From Ichthyophis bannanicus (taxonomy: Eukaryota > Chordata > Amphibia > Gymnophiona > Ichthyophiidae), in assembly GCA_033557465.1 (NCBI GenBank), contig CM066031.1, positions 1,066,132,444 through 1,066,196,443 on the forward strand: a DNA stretch of 64,000 nt, read 5' to 3'. The translations under genes and the position numbers were made by a program. Under the pieces are notes generated by a model. It did not search any database, had not been told where the DNA came from, and saw only the letters and a list, made by a program, of their open reading frames with translations. Below, piece after piece: positions 31,096 through 42,599 of the stretch. Every line of letters begins with the position of its first letter. Position 1 is the first letter of the stretch.

Positions 31096-31779
31096 CTATT
31101 TGGCTGCAAGATCAGCTAAGGCATTACCTTGAGAGGCAATAGAAGTGTCATATCTGTGTGCAGTACATTTAATAACGGCGACTTCTTTGGGTTTACATAA
31201 GGCGGCCAGCAGTTCATTAACCAATTGTGCATGAGAAATTGGTTTACCGTCTGCCGTTTTCCAACCCCTATGCCCCCATAAGAGACCAAAATCATGCACC
31301 ACCCCCCCAAAGGCATACCTGGAATCTGTATAAATGTTAACATGTTTATCAGCAAATAATTCACAGGCTCTAGTAAGCGCTACCAATTCTGCAGCTTGTG
31401 CAGAACCATAAGGTAATAACTGGGCTTCATGCAAAATATTTGGGAGTTCTACAATGGCATAAGAAGCAATGTAGGCGTTGTCTGCGGGACGGACAGAGCC
31501 CCCATCCACAAATATATGTAGAGCATCCAGGAGCGGGGAGGAGGGCAAATCGGGACGTACTGACGTCTCAAAGTTAATCAACTTTAAGCAATCATGTTCT
31601 TCTTGGGGCAACTCGGAATCATCTACTGGGCGCATTAAGGCCTGCAAGGCCAGCATCAGGGTAAAGGCAGCGGATTGCTGTTTAACTGTCAACCCTTCAG
31701 TAGTTGTTAAAATTACCTCATACCCACTAAGGCCCTGGGCTGTCAGGTGTTGCGTAGTAAGGTTCTTTAACATATTCAA
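31096..31779 (-). pseudogene. ERV RNase H domain
   Basis: One open frame of 227 codons. HIFVDGGSVRP, SAQAAELVALTRAC, VNIYTDSRYAFG and QGNALADLAAK supply the D-E-D-D active-site positions. Sequence style (the connection before it, the basic GWKTADGKPISHAQL helix) is gammaretrovirus-like. It is out of frame with the RT part that ends near 31866, and the SINE separates it from integrase. Confidence 0.88.
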
Positions 31780-31865
31780 AACAGAATAATCTCATGAGAC
31801 AGGGAATCGGGATAGTCATCTGTATGGCAATAGCCGAAGCCGCCAGGGCTCGCAAACATGCAGGC

Positions 31866-33075
31866 TTACCCTGTACCTGGAGGGGCAATTTGTTCGATAA
31901 ATATGCGAATGGGCGCATTCCCCCCCCCCCCCACCCCGTGGTCTTGAGCCAAAATAGCTGCCATAGTTCCTCCCTCTTCCCTTACATATAAGTAAAACAT
32001 TTTCCCATAGTCGGGTAGCCCAAGTGTAGGAGCCGAGATAAGCAGCTTTTTCAAAGTAGCAAATGCAGAAAGCATTTCTTCGGTCCATTCAATAGATGCA
32101 GAGCCTGGTAACTGCAAAGTAGCCCTTCGCAATATGGAATCCCAATAAGCACAGTCCAGGATCCAAGCGCGACAGAAGGATACTAATCCAAGGAAAGCCG
32201 GCATTTGTCTCACTGTTGTTGGAGGAGATAATTTTATAATTGCCTGTACTCGGGCGGGAGAGAGCACCCGGTTTCCAGGGAACAGCACAAACCCCAAATA
32301 GGTAACATGCTCGCAGCACCACTGGAGCTTTTTTAGAGAAGCCTTATGTCCATGGGAGGCTAGATGGCACAGCAAGGATAAAGAGTCATTTTCACATTCT
32401 GTGATTGTTTTAGAACATAACAACAAATCGTCCATATACTGGAGAAGGGTGGAGGAACAAGGCGGATGCCACATTTCAATTGATGCCTTAAGAACAAGAG
32501 AATACGCCGCCGGGGAATCAATGTATCCCTGCAGCAGGCGAGTCCAGGTATATTGTTTGCCTGCATGTGTGAAAGCCATAAGACGCTGCGTGATGGGGTC
32601 CAGGGGTACACTAAAAAAGGCATTAGCTAAATCAATAACCGTAAAGCATTTGGCTTCCGTAGGAATAAGAGTAAGTAGCCCGGCAATATCGGGCATCACC
32701 AGTGCCAACAGGACAACAAGCTGATTTACGGCCCGTAAATCCTGGGTAAAACGGAACCCATCCCCCTTAGGGATGGGATTCACAGGGGTATTATAAGGAG
32801 AAACAGTAGGAACTACAATACCTGCTGCGACAAAATCCTGGATCATGGACTGCAAAGCAGTTTCCTTAGGGCCAGACAAAGGGTACTGTCGGATACAAAA
32901 GACAGCTTGAGGATCCTTCAAACGTGCCACGTACGGCATACAGGGGACCAGTCCGGCGTCAGTTGGGGAGGTGGCCCAGAGTTTAGGAGGAACCTTAGAC
33001 AACCCATGCGCCTCTGTAGAAATCATATTTAATAAACAAAAAGGAGAGTGCAAGGCAAAAGAGCAATCTGAATTA
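31866..33075 (-). pseudogene. ERV reverse transcriptase domain
   Basis: One frame of about 395 codons is open from 33053. It includes IRQYPLSGPKETALQSMI, NTPVNPIPKGDGFRFTQDLR, VIDLANAFFSVPL (motif A Asp), LLQGYIDSPAAYS (motif B; usually ...QGFKNSPTLF) and LLQYMDDLLLC (motif C, YMDD intact), then LGFVLFPG. The frame breaks near 31920 where a C-homopolymer (plus strand) lies, and the connection domain continues in another frame. The enzyme would have copied the viral RNA. Confidence 0.88.
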
Positions 33076-33381
33076 CTAATAGTTACTGCTTCTAAGCGAC
33101 AACAGGTCCCGCCTCAGGAGACTCACTGGACAGAAGGGAATAATCGTAAATGAATGCGTAAACAGAACAGTATTGTTACCAAGCGCGGAGACAGACAACG
33201 GGGGTGTAATCCATGTGGGGGTAGAGGTTCCATTTATCCCAACTGAGGCAGGACCTGGCATTAAAGGTTCCCTACAAACAGAGGCATGCAACGTAGAGCA
33301 AGTCGCTCCCATATCGATTACAAAGGAGACTTGCTGGCCATTAATGTACAACGTACAAACAAGGGGGCTCCTTCCATCCAC
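33076..33381 (-). pseudogene. ERV protease
   Basis: 101 codons, about the usual length of a retroviral aspartic protease. The active-site block reads FVIDMGATCSTL: the Asp is present but the usual Thr/Ser of D-T/S-G-A is Met. The C-terminal LLRRDLL matches the conserved L-L-G-R-D block with Gly replaced by Arg. It follows gag and precedes RT with no spacer. These two substitutions make activity doubtful. Confidence 0.75.
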
Positions 33382-33384
33382 CCG

Positions 33385-35559
33385 TTAACTGAACCCAGAT
33401 CGGAACCGTTGCCTCAGGGCAGTCCTATGGGCATTGCGGGGGCTGTTGCCATGTAATAAGGATAACAGGGGTTGCGGGGCTACTAGAAGGGGGAGGGAGT
33501 GGTGCCGTTGGCGTTGTGGGAGGGGGGCAAGGCCCACCCCCCCCCGAGTCGGCACGGGACCGCTACCTGCCGCGTAAGGGCACTCATTTTTCCAATGTCC
33601 TTGTTGCTTACAATGAAAACAAATCTGATTCCTAGGTATTCCCTGCCCTACTCCTCTTCCACCACCCCGCCCGCCTTGAATCCAGCCCCGCTGTCCCCTC
33701 CACCCCCAAGATTGTGACCACTGAGGCCCCGGGGGTTGATATCCCCCGGGGTAGGATTGCTGGCAACCAATATCCTGCTGACAAGCATGAGAAATTTTAC
33801 CTTTCTTAACATCCATATCTGCAAAGCATCCCGCCGCTTCCTTTGTTAATATTACCTTCTCTAATTCTGCTGGAGTCATGCTAAACCAAGCATCTGTCAT
33901 TTGCTTATATGCTACAGTCACTTTGGGGCGCATAGCCCCAAACAGCATCTGAATATACATCGAAGCCATCAGGCCTTCCTGTGATAAACCTGCCTCCTCC
34001 TTCCAACACTTACAAAACCTTCGCACAAACTGTGAAACTCCTTCCCCTGGTTCTTGCACGCATGCAATAGATGCAGCAAGATTCTGTTTCGCCCCAAATA
34101 AACGCTCATTCTCTTCTAACACTTCATCCCACATCTTTTTTATCACCTCAGGATATCAGAGGGGGTAATTAGAATCATCCGGCATCTTAATTCTAGAAAA
34201 ATCAAATGGGGTTTCTTCATCATACCCCAGGACACCCTCAATAATGAGGCGGTAGTCCTGCGCCGTGCACTGCAAACCACGAGTCATACATTGCAAGTAA
34301 TGCACAGTGGCAGCTGGCGTTTTCATGGGGTTCAGGGCATGCTGTAAAATAGAAGAAAGGATGGTGGGATCCAGGGGCTTAACAACAAGCTGGTTACCAA
34401 TAGTTAAAAAAGGGTACTGGGTGTATGTGTAACCCTTAAAGGTAGGTTTTCCTGACGCTCTGTCATTGTTAGAAGTTCTCGCGTCATTCGAAAATCCAGC
34501 TTTTGAAAGGGGTTATGAGGGCTAAGCCCTTCCCTATGAGCCCTAGCCCTACTCTGCTCCTGTTCCCCCCCCCCCCCCCCATCTTCGGTTAAAGGCATCG
34601 GAAGGGGGGAATTAGGGGGGGTAATGAGGGACTCCAGCGGGGCAAAAGGGACCAGGGAAGCAGCGGACCCTACGGCCCCCGCTCTCGTCCCCAAACCCCC
34701 CGTAGAGACCACCTGGGATGTCTTACACAATTGGTGATACATGTTTTCCCTGGGTGCGTCCCGACCAGCAGGGGCGGGCCCAAATTCAGTCAAGCATGGG
34801 CTTGAGTGAGAAGGTAGGGCAGGAGAAGATAGGGCAGTGGGCGGCGGCGGAGGCGAACCGGCAGGCTCCTCCACCTTGCCACGCACAGCCTCATAAGTGG
34901 TACATATCTGACGAAACATTTTATCTATAGGTAATTCCCGTGGGTGGGGGCACGCCTCGCCATTACTACCGGGGTGTGCGCAGTAGAAGCAGCCACCGCC
35001 AAAACAATTTCCTCTAATGAATCAGAGTCTCTGGCTGGCTTTACAACGGCTGCCGATCCAACCAGGGAGGGGTAAATGGGTTGATATGGTGGAGGGGCCT
35101 TGGGCACCCGGGAGGAGGACACCTGGGGTTGGGGCGATTTCGGAGGCAGTTCCCGGGGAGAGTCAAGCACCGGTTGCTGCTGACCATTATAATAAGAAGC
35201 CAGTTGTATCCATACAGTACCACATTCCTTCATTTAAGATTTTGGCCATTTCGGATCTCCGGAATAAAAGGGAAAAGCTTTCTTATCCCCCAGACATAAT
35301 CCCGAATCATATCTAAATGTCAGGCAGAGAAGCTACTCTCCCTGGGAAAAGGATCTGAGCTATGTAAACCTTCTGTCCACCCCGCCATATTATCCACCCA
35401 GGGATTAGTATAATAACCCCCTGCCACTCTGTCTACGTATTCCTTCGGCATCTCCCCATCTGCCGGGGGTGCGCCGGGAGGGACCGGGGTATGGCGAGAA
35501 TAGGATGCCTTCTTAGCTGCAGTTTTAAACCTTATCACAACATTTGGCTGCGCATGCAC
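33385..35559 (-). pseudogene. ERV gag, several breaks
   Basis: The first Met in a plausible frame is at 35559, about 330 bases after the 5' LTR. An N-terminal matrix-like part (35559-35320) is followed in other frames by a Pro-rich stretch with a PPPY late-domain motif (35233-34925). After a charged linker (34919-34404), a capsid-like block runs 34146-33600 (AGLSQEGLMASMYIQMLFG, MTPAELEKVILTKEA). A Gly/Arg-rich region and one zinc knuckle CFHCKQQGHWKNEC complete nucleocapsid. At least three frame changes and a stop near 34155 interrupt it. C-homopolymer tracts at 33537-33544 and 34566-34580 (plus strand) coincide with frame changes. Confidence 0.8.
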
Positions 35560-35863
35560 TCCCGCGGATTCTGGAGCGGTCCCCTTACCTTGGGACCCCC
35601 CATCCTCTAATTAATATCCAACAATTGCATGCTTGGCCACTTGCTTTCTGCCAACAACCGTCACTAGTGCTATCGCTTCAGGCTGAGGCAGGGGCGTCTT
35701 GCCAAGCTCACACAATCACACAAGCCACAGAGAAGGAAAAGGGTATTACTACAGGCCCAGCGGGACATCTCTGTTATGCATAGCGCTACCAAAGCGCATT
35801 CCCAAGACGAGCTACCAAAACTACATCAATTTAGGAAGTCTGGAAATCCCAGTGCAACAGGGA

Positions 35864-35886
35864 AATCCTCACTTCTGACACCAAAT
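35864..35886 (-). promoter_or_regulatory. Retroviral primer binding site, tRNA-Leu type
   Basis: On the minus strand TGGTGTCAGAAGTGAGGA starts a few bases after the 5' LTR. From family knowledge TGGTGTCAGAAGTGGGA is complementary to the 3' end of a tRNA-Leu; one or two differences are present here. Confidence 0.75.
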
Positions 35887-36293
35887 TGTAAGTGTGGGTT
35901 ATTCCTTTCCCAGCACTATATACCACTTACTCTCGGGACGTCTGTTAATCCCCTGGGCCGAGGAATCACCTTACCTTCTCTGTCTCGAATTCCAGGGGAA
36001 CAAACACACACACTCGCATATAAGTAGTATGTAAGTTTATTCCACAGCTTAGAGGGGCTGTCTGTCTTTTATACATTAACAGAAATACATACATACGTCA
36101 TCAACTCATCCCCTGAGGCCCACCACAGCTTATCAGTAACTTCACAGATGTTAGTCATCTCCGTGTAGAATCAATTTGTCTTAGCACAGCACATTCCTTT
36201 CCATATATAGATATGTACAGGATTCCCATTTCCCCCTGCGGGCCTCTTAGTCCTGCTGCACACACACACTTTAAGCCTTATTTTCCCCTATCA
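35887..36293 (-). repeat. ERV 5' LTR
   Basis: 407 bp, the partner of 25363-25773. The termini are TG...CA on the minus strand (plus strand begins TGTAAGTG and ends CCCCTATCA). The two LTRs differ by short indels (ATTG/ATG, AACAATC/AATC) and about 15 substitutions, many of them C/T or G/A. Confidence 0.93.
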
Positions 36294-36639
36294 CATTCTA
36301 TATGTAGCGCAACACCAGAGAAATAGAGAATAAAGCATTTCTTCCTGTATAAAGACAGTAGATGTGAATTCCCCAAAACTGACATATTCCAACTGCTCCA
36401 TTAAGAATAAAATTCATTTTTCTACCTTGGTTGTCTGGCCATTTTATCTTTCTAATCGTGTTGGTACCAATCTCTTCTTTCTGCTTTCCTCTGTCTTCTC
36501 TTAACTCTATTTCCAGAATCTCCAGTTCATCTGATATTACTTTTCTCATCTTCTGTCTTCTTAATTTCTTACATATGTCTTTGACATTGATCTTTCTCTT
36601 TCAGTTTTCTTCCATTTACTTTTCTTCATTTATCCACCT

Positions 36640-37680
36640 AGATTTCACTTCTCAAAAATCCCTCTTTTTACTGCATCTACCTACAGCCCTTCCATTATCC
36701 TTCTTCTTCTCCAATTCTTTGAAAACTTTCTCCTCTCTCCCACCCTTCAAGCAGCATCTTCTCTCATTCTCTCCCACCCTTCATCCAGCATCTCCTTCCT
36801 CTTCCACCTTTTGTCCAACATATTGTGTCTTTTCTCTCTATACCCCATCTTTCATCCAGCATCTTTTCTCCCTTTCCATACTTTGTCCAGCATCTTGTCT
36901 CTCTCCAACCATTTATCCAGCATATTCTATCTCAGTACCCCTCTTTATCCAACATCTCTCCTTTGTCTTCCTTGTGTCCAGTATCCTCCCTCTGTGCCTC
37001 TATCCCTCCTGCTGAGTCCAGCATGCCCCCATTTCCTTGTTCCCTCATGTCTAGTATCCTCCTTCTCTGTCTGTATCCCCCCTTCTATGTCCAGCATCTC
37101 TGTTGCCCTGCCCCCCACCCCATGTCAGCATTTCCTATCACCCTACCCTCCCAGTGTCCAGCATACCCTCTGTGTGTCTTTATCCCCCCAATGTCCCCCA
37201 TCACCCACTCTCTTCATACTCTTTCCTCAATGCCCAGCATCTGCCCTATCTCCCTATTAACCTGTTGTCCAGCAATTCATTATCCTCTTCTGTCTTGTTA
37301 CACCCTCCCCCCTGGCCCAGCATCTTCTGCCTTCCTATCCCCCCCCCACCACCCCCCCCCCCCCCACATGTCAGCATTTACACTGTCACTCAACCCTCCT
37401 CTCTCCTGGTATCCCTCTATGTCTTTATCCGTTGGATCTCTTGCCCCTCCCCTATTCACCACTGCCCCTCCTTCTAATACATCATCTCCCCTTTCTTTTC
37501 CCCTTCCCCAAGTCAACATCTTCCTTCCTACCAGTCTTTCCCCCATGTACCTCTTGTTTTGGCCTCTCATACTGATCCAGCATCTCTCTTCTCACTGTGT
37601 CCAACAACCCCTTCTTTATCCTCTGAGCAAGTTTCTGTTCTCACCTGATCCAGGATCGCCTCTTCCCTGCCTCGCACCGA
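36640..37680 (+). repeat. Pyrimidine-rich irregular tandem repeat (CCAGCATC units)
   Basis: CT-rich sequence in which (T/C)CCAGCATCT recurs about every 30-60 bases (for example 36784, 36855, 36889, 36916, 37018, 37095, 37157, 37235, 37317). C-homopolymers lie at 37340-37367. The 434-codon open frame 36825-38129 is a consequence of the missing stop codons in such DNA; its Ser/Pro/Leu-rich translation has no domain. Confidence 0.7.
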
Positions 37681-38025
37681 TTGGGTGTTCATTTTCTCTT
37701 CTTCTCTCTGCTGCTTGTCATGAAGCTTCTGCATCCCTGAACACATGGCAGCAGCAAGAGAGAGAAGGTGTGGGGCCATTAAGGTTGCACATGCGCCACC
37801 CGCCCCTTCAGAAACAGGAAATGTTCATCGGAAGGGGCAGGGCCAGCAGAGCCTTAAAAGTACACATGGGCTCAATTGCCCTGCACCTTCTCTCTTGCTG
37901 CTGCCACAAAGGTGTCAGCAACGTTGCAAGCAGCAGAGAGAAGAAAAAAATACATGCAACGGTGAAGGAGATGGTGGCAGCGAATGATGGTAGCCTCAGT
38001 GGAAGTAAGGGAACTGGGGTGGAAC

Positions 38026-38376
38026 CACTGTTCCCTCTAAGCTGTGTGCGTGTGCGTGTGCGCGCGCACACACCTCGCCGAGCGAGCACACATACTTTAC
38101 AACAGAGCGCACAAAAATTACGGTTCTGATTCTGATAGAAAACAATACAGACGTCTTAAAATTTAAAAGTTGTGTATTTACGGTTTTCACAAGTTCTACA
38201 ATGTTTTCTAGTGCAATCAATGTGGTGTACATACTGTATTCTGATGTGTAGTCAAATTTTAAAGTATATAACTCCAAGTGTCGTTACGTGGCGCACAAAA
38301 ATTTAACCTTCCTTCAAAAGCTGCACAGCTGCTATTTTATGCGCACACAGCCTACAGAAAACTAGAGGGAACATTG
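38026..38376. mobile_element. hAT-type MITE with 8-bp target duplication
   Basis: 351 bp between exact duplications GGTGGAAC (38018-38025 and 38377-38384). Ends are CACTGTTCCCTCTAAGC and, reversed, CAATGTTCCCTCTAG. Both ends continue into CpG-containing GTGCGCGCGCACAC and GCGCACACAG stretches. There is no coding capacity. It interrupts an older repeat whose GCACAAATTAAGCCC end is also seen reversed near 19550. Confidence 0.92.
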
Positions 38377-38639
38377 GGTGGAACCTGATGTTACTTCCTT
38401 TAAGAGGCTCAAGAAGTGCTAGAACATGTTCCACCCCATTCTGGCACAAATTAAGCCCTTTGTTTATGTTTATTTGTGGAACAGTAGGGTGGTTAACAAT
38501 AAAAATACAATCAAAGAGAGAAAGGACATCCATTGATGAGAGGGAAGGATGAGTCGCAGTCATACCATGAGAAGGTAGGTTGAGGGGTAGCGGGGGAGAT
38601 AACAATACTGGAGTTATCTAGCAATATCAGGAAACAGGA

Positions 38640-39000
38640 AGATCGAAGGTCTTATGATGAGTTGGGCTTTGAATCTGGCATGAGATAGCTCAAGGCGGAG
38701 GTTAGGAGGCAGGTCATTCCAGAGCTTGGGCCAATGAAATGGAAGGCAGAGTGGCATGTGGATTCCAGTCTAGCTTGTGAGGCAGAAGGAAGATGAAAAT
38801 AGTTAGAGTAGACAGACTGAAGGGCATGGTATGGAGAGTGGAGGATGATGAGAGAGGAAAAATAAAATGGTGTACTTGTATGCAAATCTTTGTGGGCCAG
38901 GAGCAGTTTGTAATGAATGTGATAGAGTACAGGAAGCCAGTGAAAGTGAAGGAGAAGGGGAGTGACGTGATCAAATCAAGAGGCATGTAAAATGTGTATA
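38640..39000 (+). repeat. L2-like LINE 3' region
   Basis: Recognisable phrases of L2-type 3' ends are present: AGGTCATTCCAGAGCTTGGG, TTTGTGGGCCAGGAGCAGTT, ACAGGAAGCCAGTGAAAG and GGGGAGTGACGTGATCAAAT. No open reading frame survives. Assignment is from memory of such tails. Confidence 0.5.
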
Positions 39001-40010
39001 AGGATGCGAGCAATGCATATGTATTTGCCAGCACTTACGGCAGGAGCAACGATTTGAGAACATACACCTGCAGAGAAAGATTGGCATCGGTCATCGTCTT
39101 TTCCATATAATTGCTGGCAACTATACATTGAAGTTCTGATTTTCACTACTTCCACATATAAGAACCAGCAGTTATATTTATAAGACCCATATCCTGGACA
39201 CACACAAGTGAGACCAATCAGCAAAGCTCCAAAATGTACATTTTTACATTTGAAAAGCTAAAAAAAGTATAGGGAGGCCAATCAGAATTATTCCCTCAAT
39301 CACTTCTTTCAAGCCTTGGCTGAAACAAGCACTTTTCAGAATTTTACGTACTGTATGTCTCACATGACATGTCCAAAATATGCCCCTTTTAAGTATGTGC
39401 ATTATGTAAATAGTGCCAGCCTGAAATTGCAATCTACACATGTAAATGCTGCTGTGTGCACATGGATATGCCATGCATGGCTTCTGAAATGGTTTCCATT
39501 ATGTACTTTGTCTAATAAGGGGCAAGGTTCCAGGGATACATTTTACAGACCGAAAATGGAAGAAATGGTGATAGCTGCTGGTAAGTACTGTAAAATGTTG
39601 CTGAGTGCAGACCCTCCAAGAGAACGTCTTGCCTTATTTTATGTACAGGAAGCAGATTGGTTGGTTATCAATCTGCGGGGCATAAGTCTGACTGTATTAG
39701 GTACAAGATCATTTATCAAAGCCCTAATTTCCGTTATATATTCCTAAGAGATCCCAAGTGAAAGCAAATACCTGAATTTCTGTTTAACAGTCTGAATGGT
39801 ATTTTAATTGTAACAATCCCATTAACCCAATAGGCTGAGTGACTTCCTAGTCTTAGAAGCTTAATGAAAGAGAAGCAGCTATTGGACATCGCAAATTTTG
39901 AATCTGCCCATGGCAGCAACCCTGCATCAAGGGGAACTGGGGAAAGGCAGGGTTAGAGAATGAAGTGGTATGGTGGAGGGACAGAATGATGGGTATGTGG
40001 GAAAGAAAGA
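39001..40010. other. Unassigned DNA
   Basis: No recognisable repeat or gene. The longest open frame (39316-39747, plus strand) has no domain and normal genomic composition. Confidence 0.3.
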
Positions 40011-40011
40011 A

Positions 40012-40150
40012 TAAGAGCATAAGAAATTCCTTGTTGGATCAGATCAATGATTCTTTGAGCTCAACATCTTGTCTTCAACAGTGGCCATACTGGGTATGTC
40101 CAAGTGACTTGAACGTATCTAGCTGATCCTAAAAGAAATATTCATTCCCT
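40012..40150 (-). repeat. CR1 3' end fragment
   Basis: The plus strand reads AAGAGCATAAGAAATT, then CAACATCTTGTCTTCAACAG and TGGCCATACTGGGT. This is the reverse of the CR1 tail seen at 57000 (GGCCACTGTTGGAAACAGGAT). Diverged and truncated. Confidence 0.65.
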
Positions 40151-40443
40151 GTTGCTCACTCCCAAAAGTAAAAGATGATGGCCTGTTAAGAGAAGAAGTC
40201 ATCTAATAATTGTCTTCATTTTCAGCTGCTCTCAGGACCTAAGGAAAATTCGATATACTAAAGTGTGATTAATTTTAGGAGTTTCTCACAACCATGGTGT
40301 GCTGTCACAATGTATTTTAAGGTGGTCTGTCCTCTAGTTTGGAGACCTGACAGGTGAATTTTAAGTAAGTATTTTTCCTACCTCAGAGATCATATTGTAG
40401 GGTTAAGGTTTTATCCACTGTGAAGGTACAAAATGGTATATAT

Positions 40444-40846
40444 CAGGGTTCAACAAATCCCAGGTGCCAGGTCACCATGGTGACCAGAAATTTACACCTG
40501 GCATCCGGGATTTTCTTACCTCACCTTACATAAACCCATTATCACAGGCAGCAGAGAATGAGACCCCTTCTGTCTGCCTGCAGGGATCCAATCTCCTGTG
40601 GGTAGACAGAAGGGGTCTTAGCCACGATTGCAGCTCTCTTCTGCTCACAGGAGATCGTATCTCTGCGAGCAGAAGAGGAGAAAGTCATGATCACATCAAA
40701 AGCCCCTCCTGTTTGCCTGAGTTTGCAAATGGAGGAACGTCAATGGAGAATGGAGGCAATGGGGGCGGGGCATGAGGAGGTCACAGCCACTAACTCCTAA
40801 GATTTTGGACTGGCTCCTCAATACAAAAAAAATTTGTCAAGGCCTG
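40444..40846. mobile_element. hAT-type MITE with internal hairpin
   Basis: 403 bp. The left end is CAGGGTTCAACAAATCCC and the right end reversed is CAGGCCTTGACAAATTTT. Flanks are GTATATAT (40436-40443) and GTATACAT (40847-40854), seven of eight identical. The interior contains a strong inverted repeat, GACCCCTTCTGTCTGCC with its complement GGTAGACAGAAGGGGTC (40561-40617). Confidence 0.8.
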
Positions 40847-41089
40847 GTATACATTATGGACTTTTCATTTCCTTTCTTATACTCTAATGGTGTTTTGAAG
40901 TATCAAAGTGGTTTGGGCTAGGATTCAAGAACAATGACCCAAGGTTTATACTTTCTAGGAACTTCTTATCATACTGGGAGAAATTGCCTTTTCTTAAAAT
41001 TTTATAAAAATCCACTGGCTAGAGGGTCTGCAGAACTCTTTACATATTATCTGAAATAATTGTACCTGCTTCATCTAACCCAGTTGCGA

Positions 41090-41440
41090 TAAGAACATAA
41101 GGTTTGCCATGCTGGGTCAGACCAAAGATCAATCAAGCCCAGTATTCTATTTACAACAGTGGTTAATCCAGGTCAGAAGTACCTAGCAGGATCCCAAAAA
41201 GTAGATCGATTCCATGCTAATTGCCCCCAAGGTTAAGCAATGACTTTCCCCATATCTACCTTGTTAATAGTGGTTTATGGACTTTTCCTCCAGGAATCTA
41301 TCCAAACCTTTCTTTAATCCCAGCTGTGCTAACTGCTTATACCACATCCTTCAGCAATGAATTCCAGAGCTTAATTGTGCATTGAGTGAAAATAAATGTT
41401 TTCTCTGGCTTGTTTCACTGTGCTGCTTAACTTCATGGCA
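41090..41440 (-). repeat. CR1 3' untranslated region
   Basis: The plus strand reads AAGAACATAAGGTTTGCC, ATGCTGGGTCAGACCAA, CCTCCAGGAATCTATCCAAA and CAATGAATTCCAGAGCTTAA, the reversed 3' part of CR1 as found next to CR1 genes elsewhere in the window. Truncated and diverged. Confidence 0.75.
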
Positions 41441-41714
41441 GTTTCCCTAGATTTTGTACTTGGGCTTGGGGAGGAAGCAACTGTATATAATCCTTCAAGA
41501 TGGACAGGAAAGTCTTTTCTGTTTCAGGAAACCTATGGCTTCCTCTTGTTCCATTAATATTTGACTATGTAACACATTCTTCCACTGCCAAAAGGAGAGT
41601 AATTCATTCCCTTTCCAAGTCTTAGCCTAGAGTATGTAGATAGTTTCCCCAGTTCAACCCAAGTTCTTCTACCCTGTTTTATGTAAGTCCAGTACGGTTT
41701 CTCCTTACTCATGG

Positions 41715-41791
41715 ACAAAGTTTCCGTTATCTGTAAACCGAGCTGATTTGAAGAGTGCGGTATAGAAAAGACTTTAAATAAATAAATAAGT
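41715..41791 (+). repeat. L2-like or SINE 3' tail
   Basis: GTAAACCGAGCTGATTTGA then GTGCGGTATAGAAAAGAC and (TAAA)n. Same tail type as at 3709-3760, opposite orientation. It abuts the downstream end of the L1-like LINE. Confidence 0.55.
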
Positions 41792-42599
41792 CTGTAGTAT
41801 CTCTTTTTTCACCAGTAAATTCACTTTCCTTACAAACAGCCTAGCAAACTCTTCTCTGACGTTGAAGGAATCTGGCAAGTCCAATATTGTCCCCTCTGAA
41901 GTAAGCTTCACATCTTGGCCCAGAGCTAAGATTAAGTACTTAGCTATGTGGGGCCAATATTTCCTGACCTCAGAACCCCAGAAATTCAGCATACCCACCC
42001 CTTTCTTAAACTTTTGAGACAGGTTTGACTAGGCCCAATTGGATCAAAATGCCCTGCCTTGAGAAATAGCTTATACTGAGTTTCTCTCAACAGAGCAGAT
42101 GAGACCACCTGAGGTATTCTAGCAAAACATTTGGACAGAGTGACTTCAGACCTGTCCAATCTGAAGTCACTCTTCCACTGAGCTCTCTACATCCCAAACG
42201 AGCTAACCTCCTCTACAAACCAATTACCCTATGGAATCTAGCTATAGAAGTGCACTCAAATTCATGAAACCTAACAAATTCCTGTAACTGGTCTTGAAAG
42301 GCCCAGTGAAGAAGTACTTTATCCAGCTCACATAGTTCTCGAACCTGAAGGTATGAAAAGAATTCATCCCACCAAATTGAACCATTGCTTCAACTCAGTG
42401 AAGGAACATAAGACCCCTTCCCCATAGATCGGTCACAGAGCTTCATATAGGCTTTCCCATTCCCGTTCCTCAAATTCTTTATATCCTGATATCCTAGCAG
42501 GAAATCTGCATTACCTCAAACAGGCGGAAAGAGAGAGTTTCCCAAGTTCTGCCCCAGTTCATGGCAAAGAGAACACCACACTACCCTAAGAAGAATGGG

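Larger units (their letters stand above)
25363..36293 (-). mobile_element. Endogenous retrovirus, gamma-like, full provirus with insertions
   Basis: Two LTRs of about 410 bp flank gag, pro, pol and env, all on the minus strand. A tRNA-Leu-type primer site lies next to the 5' LTR and a polypurine tract next to the 3' LTR. By eye the LTRs differ at some 15-18 sites (about 4%), so the insertion is old but not ancient. Every gene has at least one frameshift or stop. A SINE (30814-31009) and a chimeric Penelope-like insertion (25813-27863) entered later. No exact flanking target duplication could be fixed, because the terminal dinucleotide of the 3' LTR is mutated. Confidence 0.92.

Noticed and set aside
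36825..38129. 434-codon plus-strand open frame
   Set aside because: It lies in a pyrimidine-rich tandem repeat that lacks stop codons and continues through unrelated sequence into a hAT MITE. Its translation is Ser/Pro/Leu-rich with no domain.
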